DNA from: Pachyseris speciosa
Lineage: Eukaryota > Cnidaria > Anthozoa > Scleractinia > Pachyseridae
Direction: 5' to 3'
NCBI GenBank assembly: GCA_016490735.1
Contig: JAEMWC010000056.1
Location: 255,001 to 319,000 of the forward strand
DNA: 64,000 nt
The translations under genes were made by a program, and so were the position numbers. Of the stretch, positions 44,838 to 64,000 are shown one piece after another. Numbering within the stretch: position 1 is the stretch's first letter; the number at the start of each line of letters is the position of its first letter. The notes below the pieces were generated by a model, which saw only the letters and a program-made list of their open reading frames with translations, was not told where the DNA came from and did not search any database.

Positions 44838-44845
44838 TGACGTCA
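44838..44845. promoter_or_regulatory. CRE-like palindrome upstream of PCNX4
   Basis: A perfect TGACGTCA lies 455 bases before the PCNX4 ATG, in DNA without repeats. CREB/ATF binding is a possibility only; one such octamer can occur by chance. Confidence 0.25.
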
Positions 44846-45299
44846 ATGTCAACTTATTTTTGTAAAGAAAATAATGCAGAAATGCGGCGTAATTTACGTA
44901 AGGCCATTTGTAATAACAATTCCTAAGAAAAACCGAATATTTCGAACGCTCCGATCAAAATGGGCTGATTTTCTGCACGGCAGTTCTTCCCGTTGTGTTT
45001 CCAGTATATCAGGTGAAATGTGATTTGGATCAGACATGATGGAAGACTTGTCGTTGCCCTCCTTCAGGGCGACTTCTTGTCACGAATATTTAATAGCACC
45101 TGAGACACTAAGGGAAATCTTAATTGCTTAGAGGACATCGGCTACAACGTCAATACGGATTGTCTCCCAAAACGAATTGAACAAATAGCGATTGGACGCG
45201 CCGTTGTAGAAAACTTATCGATCACAAAAAGCCCGCGCAATACTGTCTTCAGTTTATACCATCGCAGAACACTACCTCGAGAGCTTGCAACTGAATGTG

Positions 45300-54990
<9,691 letters not shown>

Positions 54991-56888
54991 AGGCAAAACA
55001 ATGGCTATAGAGTGTAATAACTGAAACGGAACGAGACGTCCCCAGTCGGCGTGTTATTTCTGCTCAGTTATTTTCACAGCCGAAGTTAAAATGCCTTGAT
55101 CAGTAATTTACCTGTAATATGCTTTTAGTCAGTTTTCTGTTTTCGGTGAAGACCATTATTGTTAGTTTTTTGTAGAACTAGCCTTTCTTCTCAGTTTCTT
55201 AAAATCATGCCAAACTAAGAAAGCTTCTCGACTTCTCAACTCGCTCTTACAGTCTGTCTAAATTGTCTAAATTGTTGGAACAATTTTGACACGTATTTCA
55301 AGGCATGTATGCTTTCAAAGTTCCAGTCAGGTACGTCAAAAATGTTAAGTTTTAAGTTTCTCAAACTTTTATTATCCAATAATATGTACAGGAGGCTGGA
55401 CTTTGTCGTAAGCTGGTAACTGTAATTTATAATAAAGTGCCGACTGGCTTGCAAGAGACCTCAGATAGCTTACTGTGCAAGCAGAGGTCCTGTAGATTGC
55501 TGGTATGGCACAGAAAGATACGGTAGGTCTCTTGTGGGTTGATGCTCCTAGCTATGGAAGAAATCATAGCTACGGTTGTTGTTATTTTTGTCAACCTATT
55601 TGATGTATATATCCTAATAACAAACAGCACCATAAGACCTTTCGTGCCAGTGGTCAACCGAAGACGCAAAATATTCAACTGACTTTTCCAGCCCAGTGAT
55701 AGAGTCACTAAGGCGTTTTTTCCTCGATTAGGCCTTTCGTTCAAACGCCCCCGGTTTAAAGAAAATTGAAATACCGTACATTGCGATTTAGCTACAGAGT
55801 TGCCTGGAGATACTGTAATTCTCACCAAAAATTAGTTCATGTAAACCGCTAAAGGTGAATTGTCAAGGATTCAAGCCAGGTTAATAATGTTGTAAATGCA
55901 AAAGTACAAAATATGAAGTAAGGGCTTTGAAGCGTTTTTGGTTTCTTTGTCAGTTTTATTGTTTTTTTAAAACGAAAACGGGAAATGTCCTTGCAGCAAC
56001 ACGTATAAGCATACTGCTTTCTCGTCTTTCCAACTTGTATCCGAGTTTAATATCTACACCGTGTAAATGAATCACGGCAAAGTTTAATTGTACATATATT
56101 TTATTCAACACATTGTGACACTGTCGAAATATAGTCATAGCGCGCTCAATATTCGTCGTGTGTACTCAACAGACATCTTGCGATATAAGTAATTTAATGT
56201 GTCGCCGTTTTCCAGGTTTTCTCCAATAAACTCGGTAAATTTTGCTTTGTTTTCATTGATGTGTTGAATAATAAAACAATTATCCTGCTCAGTCTTACGG
56301 AATATCTCCCGATTTTAGCCAACTCGGCCTTCGAGTAACTAATTATATAAAGGCACTAATTAGAATTTTTAATAGTTACAACAGCGCTTTTCTGCAAAAG
56401 AGCAACATTTTGTTTTGTGAATATGGGTTTTGGTTTTGTTACAAATCAACTTGTATTGTCGGTTACTGAGTGAAATTTGCAGTAAACCTGTGGACCAAAC
56501 CTGATGAGTTTTTGAAAAGATGTGTTACCCCGCCTGGCAAGCGGTACAAAGGGAAGAGGGAAAGCGGGACCGCCATCTCCCCCCACTTCGCGCGCGCAAG
56601 CCCGTTCCCCCTCTCCCCCCCCCCCCCCTCCACTTTCCCTTTCTAGTGCCTGCCACGCAGGCTTAAGATGGGGAAATATCGATTAACAAACAAAACAGAA
56701 AACAAGGATAAAACAATAGCTTTTTACTACCTCAATACAAAAAGCGGTCAACTCCAAATACATTTTTTCTGCCAGACAAGCCCCAAATAGTCTGAGTTTT
56801 CTTTCCTTTTCTATTGCTTGATTTACCCGTGTTAAAATCTTTTTAAGAGTCTACTACGCCTTCATTAATTAAAACGTCATATTTTGCA
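54991..56888. other. Convergent intergenic region between PCNX4 and TRAF
   Basis: Contains possible PCNX4 poly(A) signals AATAAA at 55431-55436 and 56270-56275, and a C homopolymer near 56610. No gene is recognised. Confidence 0.5.
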
Positions 56889-59800
56889 TTAAGCTTTGCT
56901 AACCATAATGTAAATAGTGTTGTTTTTCAAGTAGGAACGGGTTTGTAAAACACTCTGATGTACAAACCCAGGAAATCCAAATCCAATCTCAGTCTCCTTT
57001 AAAGGTCGGGGCCATTTACGCTCCTTAAAGTCTAAAAGTTTGGACTGATTTACTCTCTCTCCGTGACGGACGTCTTGATCAATTAATGCGATGCACAGCT
57101 TCTCCGTGAAAGGCCAGGGTAATACCGAATCGTATTCTCCGGGAATAACAGTGATATAAACTGACACAAATTGACCCTCAAGTTCTCTACTAACGCCGGA
57201 ATCTACGGCAGAACCTCCATTAGGCATCAGTTTAATTCTTAATTTGTACCCGTTTTTGGACAAGTAAAACGGTTCACTCAGAATAGCCTCTTGTTCTCCT
57301 GTGACTGCCCGGTCATATACAGCTTGGAAGTCAGGTATTTTCCATATGTATGGAGCATAGTTCTTCGTCATCTTCTCCAATCGTTTTATTTGTTGTGACT
57401 GATCTTTAACAAGGCCGAGAAGCGCGCGGACCTGGATCTGAGTGGTCTCAAGGCCGCGGACGGCTAGAGCAAGGTGACACTCAACTTGAGACTCTGAGTG
57501 GAATTTTATCGCTGATCTTGGAAACTATAAACGAAAAAAAAAACAAACAAACAAACAATTCGCAATGGAGCATTGCCTGCGTAGATTTCTAGTAAAACCT
57601 GGTGCCACGCGTGGGATGACAACCCACCACTCTCATCAATCTAGTCCCAGGCAGGAATGGGTAATGGTGACGTTTCACCGATACGTTAAAAGGACAGCTG
57701 ATAGGACGACAGGGTAACGTTAACTAAAATAAGCAGCAATGAGTTAAATTGATTAGTTCGTATTCCAGGTTAAATACCGGCGATGTTCTAAAAACAAGGC
57801 CGGGAAACTCTGTGGCAGTCTCCTGTCCAGACAGAGCCTTGTGTGGGAACGGACGCAGTGTGTGGCGCATTCTCGATTGGGTGGCATTAACGTTCCATTC
57901 GACCAAGCGCCCAAGAGCGGCTTGGGACGAAGCTAAGCGTCTCGCAAAACAGAAAGAATCTGCAGGCAGGCGGGCGGGTGGTGAAGACCTTTCATAGCTT
58001 CAACCTCGTTCCCAAGACAAGTTCCGGGAAAAAGGAAAGAAGAAAAAAACGGCATTAACTCTTTGAAGACAGGAACGTGAGACTATAACAAGAAAGCCGT
58101 TGTCATAAGATCCTGAACAAATACTTCGCTGACACTAAAATTAAAGTTCTTACTACTGCTTTGCATCCTAAGTTCTTGTAATCACATTCAACCTCGGTTT
58201 TTGGACATTCGTCACGAACGTGAGCCTCGAGCTGTCAACAAGAACATAACAAATGAATTAATTTGGTTTATTTAAAGGAGCAACGCCACGGTCTTTGGAT
58301 TTTGAAAAGATTAGCCTCAAAGTTTTAAAAAATGTCATTTGTAATCCGTTTCAATCTTCTCCATCCTTCACCATCCTCGCCATATTTGCATTTATTCTTG
58401 TCTCTTTGGTGCTTATCTTCCCTGACAAATTGTTATATCACTGTTTCCCATTAGTTAAATGCATTTTTAGTTTCTCTAATAATGACCCAAAATTTCGCGA
58501 CCGAGCTCCTTTAATATTAGTCGTTAAATTTGTCTCCGTTTGTGGTGTAAACTCAGTAGGCAATACTGAGTGGGATTGCAAGCTGTGACTAAATCGTCTC
58601 CAGAAGCCTAATGCGATCCTATCACTATTTTTGAAATTTAAATGAACAGGCGTAAGTGCTGGGGGCAAGCGTTGAAGTGTTTCACTTAACACTCTCTCCT
58701 CGCGGCTTTGTCCGACCTCTCACCGCAGTCTCGCAGCTATCATGCGCGTTACGCCCCTTCCTTGGCAACCACATCTATTGGTAATTATGGTAGCGAGACT
58801 GTGGTATCGAACGCTGTTAGCCGACGGTGTTTAAAGAAAAATGAGCGTTCAAAAATAAAACAAACCTTTTCTCGTCGAATATCTCTCGTGCCACACTTAG
58901 TACACTGAACAGGGAACTTTGTGCAAGCCGCAAGATGGCTCTACAGCAAAACAGTTGAAAATAATAACATAAGAGCGCGCAAGGAAAAACCATATGATAA
59001 TTGTTAATAATTTTAACATAAGCTTAATCGGTTAACGTTGAAAAAATAAAACGACAACATAACTAAGTAATGAAAGTATAAGTAAAAGCAATATAGAACT
59101 ACTAATTGTAGGGTTAATAGTACTTATAATAGATATTACTAATAATAATGATAGATGTTCGCCCACCTGCTTTTGCTTGTAAATGTATGATAATTTACAA
59201 TATTCGCAGCTCATTTCCCTCCAAGAGCATTCAAATGTCGCATGAATTTTCAAGTCTTGCTTGGTGAGTTTCTCTTCACAGCCAGAGTTGGGACACTGAA
59301 CCACTTTGAAAGCACAACTTGTCTGGTGTTTCTTTAAATAAATTACAAATCAATGAGGCAATTTACTGACCAATCAACCTCTTCCATGTGCTTCATTTGT
59401 ACTTCATTAACAACCTCGTTCCCAGGGGCTCTCCTCTACGGGAAGAGGAGAGCCCCTGGGAACGAGGTTGCATCATTAACCAACTGCGTCCGGTTGTTCG
59501 AAAGCCGGTTAACGCTAATCCAGGATGAGCGTAAACTTTGGTTGCAGTTTTTAACTTTTGGATGAAAGTTTCTTTTGCTGCTTTTTGCTTTTCAGGATTG
59601 AAATCCTCTAATCTAAAATTTTGTTGAATATCAGCGTTGAACAACGTTTGTGGATAGAGGAATAAACGCCTTAGTTAATTTTAATCTTGAATTAGGGTTA
59701 ATCGGCTTTCGAACAACCAGGCCCTGATCTGTGCAATTAAATAACAGTACTTTGATACGAGGCGCCTCACAGCCCTAACACAATCAGGTAAAAGAGTAAT

Positions 59801-61847
59801 TCCGTAGCTTACCTCCACTTCACGCAATTCTCCCGTCCACTGGCATCCAAAATACGAACACTTGACAGTAAGATCAAGAATTTTACGGTGACAAGCGGCA
59901 TCAGGGAAAATCTGCCAACAGTAAAATATGGTGGGAAGAGAGTAGCTTTCTAAAGCATGAGCGTATAGGTTCATTTAACGGAGGGGATAATCGATTTGCC
60001 AGTGAGGGACAAGGAGAGCACCTCGATTCGATTGTGTCTCGATTTACGGGTCCCGGCGTTGTAAGGCTGTTTGAAATTAAAACGTAGTTTTAGTATTATA
60101 AACTGAGTTAACAAGGCAACTTGGCCACCGTAAAGAGATTCAAAAGGTGGTGTTTTGATTATTAGCCCTTATTAGCCGCCGCCTTCTTTTTCTGACCCTT
60201 TTTACACAAACACCATTCTCCCGTTTTCTGTTCGTGAATCGCGATGAGAGGCAAATTTCGCGGTTCCCATAAAACCACACCCATTGTCAGACACCACACC
60301 ACACCACACCTTTTGGGGCGGGAAATCCCTATGCAACTTTCATATTCAGAGGTGTAAACCCCTCTCTCCGGGGGAGAGACTCTTATGTCTCTTGTACGCT
60401 TGTGCATAGCTGGTACAAACCGAACGTTTTTAGTAACGCAGCCCGAAAATAGCACGCGGAAGACAGAGAAACGGATACAATTTGTTCGATTGTATATGTT
60501 AGTATTAAATTAATACAAAATTTCAAAAAAAGTATTAAATTGAGAAAAAAGTGTCAAAGTGACATCTTGTGTTTTTTCACAAGATGTCACTTTGACACTT
60601 TTTTCTCAATTTAATACTTTTTTTTGAAATTTTGTATCGATTTAAGTGTCACGCATCTACTAAGGTGAACAATTCCTTCCTTTTTGTTCATCCTGAACAT
60701 ATGTTAGTATTAGTTCATTTGTATCAGTTATGTATGGTTACGAACTGTGATTAAAGACAATCTCTTTTTTCGGGCAAAACTACTTTGTTTGATGGAACAT
60801 TGGTTCCGAACATGAACAACGAGCTGAATAGACTTGGACAATAAAGTGTGCCGCGAGTGACCAGGAGAGAAGAGAATGTGTTAGAAATAGTTACGTGATT
60901 TTTAAAATCCATACCTTCTCGCGTGACAATGGCTGTCGGTCGGCTGGACACGTCGGTGAGGGTCGCCTGAACATAATAATCATCGAAATAAGATTTTAAA
61001 AAGTTGCATCCAGAAAATTTTCTCCTGTATGATTCAAGATTGTGAAAAATGACCCTGATACACGAAATATAGCATTCATATATTCATTACAAAAACTCGA
61101 GTGAGACACAAAATATGACAAAGTAAACAAAGATTGCTAATTTATATTCAGGACTGTTGTCGCTTATGCCACTTGACGATAACAAAACGGCGAAGTTTAT
61201 AAAACGACTACAACGATTCACTCAACAATTAATTTAGGCCGATTTTACTGATTATGAACCATCTTCAATTTTGCAGTTTAATTTTACTTGTAAATTTTCT
61301 CGTAATGTATAATCTGAGTTGAAGAGTGTATGCGAAGGTGAAACTCAATAGCTTTCATTTAAATAATCGAAAGCGCAGTTCAGTATTTCATTCCACAATG
61401 AAAATCACGGAGTCCTGTACACTTATAGAGAATCGTAATCGACTCCACCGGAAGCTAATGTTCAACAGATTGTTGCGCTCAAGGGACTCAACGTTTGAGA
61501 TTTGCTGTAGACGGAAATGGGTTCGCTCTGATTACATTGTAACATTCCCCTTCTTAAAACAGCGTTCATTATGCCTTAGCTCCTCGTTTCACGAAGAAAA
61601 ATGTTCGCCTGATAAATACAAATATCAAACGGGTATTTTGCCTGTCTAAAACTCCGGTATATAGTGGTTTTCGTCACCTGAAAAGGGACTCCATGCATAT
61701 GTTACAAACCCTGTGGCCACATCCTACAATCTGCACAGGATCTTTCATCGTTAGATGACACACCAAGCACTCCCAGTCGTCAGGAACTCTGCTGGTAAAT
61801 TCATAATCATACCCTCCCAGCTCAGGTAAATTCACAGACGCTGACAT
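56889..61847 (-). CDS. TRAF-family RING/zinc-finger/MATH protein
   Basis: Six minus-strand exons join in phase: 61847-61678, 60966-60915, 59911-59813, 59331-59167, 58231-58154 and 57524-56889. They encode 399 residues. The RING spans about 27-66 with C27, C30, C43, H45, C48, C51, C63 and D66, the C3HC3D pattern of TRAFs. Zinc-finger segments follow: FPDAACHRKILDLTVKCSYF, VVQCPNSGCEEKLTKQDLK, HVRDECPKTEVECDYKNLGC. A short helical linker (ALAVRGLETTQIQVRALLGL) leads to the MATH/TRAF-C domain at about 247-397 (YIWKIPDF, YKLRIKLMPNGG, GFPGFVHQSVL). TRAFs couple TNF-receptor/TLR-type receptors to NF-kB and JNK signalling as ubiquitin ligases or scaffolds. I cannot assign a vertebrate subtype. Introns contain hairpins and a MITE. 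Confidence 0.95.
59411..59470. mobile_element. 60-bp perfect hairpin, 26-bp stem
   Basis: CAACCTCGTTCCCAGGGGCT through CTCCTC pairs perfectly with its inverted copy around an 8-base loop. CATTAA is near both sides. It is in a TRAF intron and is typical of very short foldback elements. Confidence 0.88.
59485..59727. mobile_element. MITE with CGGTTGTTCGAAAGC termini
   Basis: Inverted ends CGGTTGTTCGAAAGCCGGTT and its complement near 59700-59722. Same family as 27262-27502. TRAF intron 3. Confidence 0.85.
60513..60637. repeat. 125-bp hairpin with stem of about 59 bp
   Basis: ATACAAAATTTCAAAAAAAG through GACATCTTGTG is followed after a T-rich loop by a nearly exact inverted copy. TRAF intron 2. 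Either a hairpin MITE or, less likely, a small-RNA precursor. Confidence 0.9.
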
Positions 61848-62226
61848 TTGGAGATTTCAAAGCGAATCGAACAGGAAGCACCGTACATGCGTGATATCTG
61901 TCGAAACGGGAAACTTCCTTATCATATTGCTGTCATTTTCTTGTCCAATAAGCGTTGTGCACAGAATTAACTTGCGTGGCTTTGACGCACCGCAGTGAAC
62001 ATGGACGAACCAAGGACTGTGGGATGGACCATTAGAAAGTGATCGAGGGAATGGGAAATACGAAAAAATAAATAAATAATAAATTAACTGTTCGCAGGCG
62101 AAGTTGCGAATTCATGCAAATTAGAACTGACGAACAAAAATCCTGCTGAAGGAACTTCCTCTTCAAGATGAAACCAGAAGTGAAGTTAATCATCACCAGG
62201 GCTTATTTCCGTCACTTGCTATGTTT
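61848..62226. promoter_or_regulatory. TRAF upstream region
   Basis: DNA 5' of the TRAF start codon on the minus strand. It should hold the 5' UTR and promoter, but no TATA box or other motif is convincing. Confidence 0.35.
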
Positions 62227-62277
62227 TGATCAGGGCGCAGAAAAGAATGGGCCATTCTTTTCTGTGTCCCTGATCAG
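62227..62277. repeat. 50-bp hairpin upstream of TRAF
   Basis: TGATCAGGGCGCAGAAAAGA...ATGG pairs with its inverted copy CCAT...TCTGTGTCCCTGATCA, with one mismatch region and almost no loop. Confidence 0.85.
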
Positions 62278-62779
62278 TAACGCACTGTTCACAATAAAGA
62301 CGCTATCCTTGAATCAACGGAATCCTTACGCTACACGAATTTATTCGTGTCACTAGATCACTCACCAGGCGTCATGAAAAGCTTTTGGACATTCCCGTCG
62401 TTTCTGTTCTCTGGTTGCCGAGTTAGTTTTATTGTATTTAAGTTAGTTTCAGTAGTTTCACTAGCAACCTTTGTGGTTTCCCAGGTACCATGGTATGGAA
62501 TCCCAAAAGTATGGGTTCCCAAGTCTCCACTGATTAAAATCAGTAGGTAAAGGGGGATTTTTGTGTGTGCAAGGGAAGGTGGTTGTGAGCAGAAAATAAG
62601 ATCATTAGTAAAATAGTTAGCTTAGTAAGGGGTTATATTGAACGAGAGACCTCTGCAACGCAGCACTCTCAAGCTCAACAATTAGTGTAAAAGTAACAAC
62701 CAACTAAAACCTAGCAGAAATGTTAGATTAAAATTCCAGAGAAAGCCACATCGAGGGAGTAATTTGGTGAGGGGCACAA

Positions 62780-64000
62780 CATGTGAAAGGATTAGGGTTA
62801 GCTGACTATTGGAAATGGGGAATGGGGAATTCCGTATAATTTTATAGGGATTAGGACTAGTAGTTTTAAATAGAGGGGTGAAGAAAATAAAATAGAGGGA
62901 ATTTGGGGGGGTGGAAACTCATTATAGGGATTAGGGTTATATTGAGCGAGAGACCTCTGCAAAACAGCACTCTCGAGCTCAATTTGATGTACATTATGAT
63001 AATGATGAGTATTACACTCAGGGATAGGGTTAGCTAGACATGGGGAAGGGGGTTAGCAAATTTTGGGGAAGGAACACCTTGTATATGGATTAAGCCTATT
63101 CAGTTTGTGGAGGGGCAAGGCTGTTTAGGGTTAGCTAATTTTGGGGCAGGGAACACCCTGTATATGGATTAGGCCTATTAAGTTTGGGGAGGGGCAAGGC
63201 TGCCTAGGGTTAGCTAATTTTGGGGGAGGGAACACCCTGTATACGGATTAGGCCTATTCAGTTTGTGGAGGGGCAAGGCTGATTAGGGTTAGCTAATTTG
63301 GGGGAAGGGAACACCCTGTATACGGATTAGGGCTATTTAGTTTCTGGAGGGGCAAGGCTGTTTAGGGTTAGCTAATTTTGGGGAAGGGGACACCCTGTAT
63401 ACAAATTAGGCCTATCTGGTTTAGGGAAGGGGCAATGCTGATTAGGGTTAGCTAATTTTGGGGTAGGGGAACTCTGTATACGGATTAGGCCTATTAAGTT
63501 TGGGGAGGGGCAAGGCCGTTTTAGGGTTAGCTAATTTTGGGGAAGGGGACACCCTGTATACGAAGTAGGCCTATTTAGTTTGGGGAGGGGCAATGCTGAT
63601 TAGGGTTAGCTAATTTTGGGGGAGGGGGAACTCTGTACAAGGATTAGGACTGTTTAGGTAGGGGAGGGGCAAGGCTGATTAGGGTTAGCTAATTTTGGGG
63701 AGGGGGAAACTCTGTACAAGGATTAGGACTGTTTAGGTAGGGGAGGGGCAATGCGGTTTACGGTTAGCTAATTTTGGGTAAGGGGACACCCTGTATACGA
63801 ATTAGGCCTATCTGGTTTAGGGAAGGGGCAAGGCTGTTTAGGGTTAGCTAATTTTGGGGGAGGGGGGAACTCTGCACAAGGATTAGGACTGTTTAGGTAG
63901 GGGAGGGGCAAGGCTGATTAGGGTTAGCTAATATTGGGGAGGGGGGAACTCTGTACAAGGATTAGGACTGTTTAGGTAGGGGAGGGGCAATGCGGTTTAG
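62780..64000. repeat. 79-bp G-rich minisatellite with TTAGGG motifs
   Basis: Regular units of 79-80 bp from about 63010 to the right edge contain TTAGGGTTAGCTAATTTTGG, CTGTATACGGATTAGG and GGGGAGGGGCAA. At least 12 copies are visible and two sub-variants alternate towards the right. Irregular precursor-like sequence, with GAGAGACCTCTGC pairs at about 62643 and 62948, precedes it. No gene. Confidence 0.95.

Noticed and set aside
57724..57997. Extra TRAF exon in the intron between 58154 and 57524
   Set aside because: Exons on both sides already join in phase with a continuous zinc-finger sequence, and the frames here show no family motif.

Overview
The window is metazoan nuclear DNA with long introns, GT-AG splice sites and dense relics of DNA transposons and Penelope-like and LINE retroelements. 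The gene set and the repeat style fit an anthozoan cnidarian such as a stony coral or sea anemone; this is inference, since no marker gene is present. Five protein-coding genes could be assembled exon by exon with every splice phase consistent. From left to right they are: an iRhom/RHBDF-type inactive rhomboid (minus strand, CDS start at 15756, 3' end beyond the left edge); a 1269-residue single-pass membrane protein with about 27 EGF repeats (plus, 17308-30749); a FAM177-family protein (plus, 35485-40093); pecanex-like protein 4, PCNX4 (plus, 45300-54626, 1248 residues); and a TRAF-family RING/zinc-finger/MATH adaptor (minus, 56889-61847, 399 residues). The iRhom and EGF genes are divergent, and PCNX4 and TRAF are convergent. 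Animal genes like these are separate transcription units, so no operon is implied. The only possible functional link is that iRhoms control traffic and shedding of EGF-family and other membrane proteins and sit next to an EGF-repeat membrane protein; this is conjecture. || Layout: 1-3.1 kb is a 43-bp purine-rich minisatellite inside an iRhom intron. 3.4-7.5 kb holds four iRhom exons among small elements. 7.5-15.7 kb is iRhom intron 1, largely a multi-level nest of inverted-repeat elements. 17.3-30.7 kb is the EGF gene, whose introns contain a Tc1/mariner copy, a LINE 3' end with a Penelope-like element in it, a second Penelope palindrome and a GIY-YIG fragment. 31-35.4 kb is repeat-filled intergenic DNA with a third Penelope tail. 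35.5-40.1 kb is FAM177. 40.1-45.3 kb is repeats and PCNX4 upstream DNA. 45.3-54.6 kb is PCNX4, followed by a tandem copy of its own last-exon end. 56.9-61.8 kb is TRAF. From about 62.8 kb to the right edge is a 79-bp minisatellite carrying TTAGGG motifs. || The most unusual signal is in the Penelope-like relics. Two of them carry a hammerhead-ribozyme-like core (CTGANGA, stem II, GAAACGTC), and in each an unrelated small DNA transposon has inserted inside the stem-II region. Several insertions have their empty site elsewhere in the window or a clear target duplication, so the order of events can be reconstructed.
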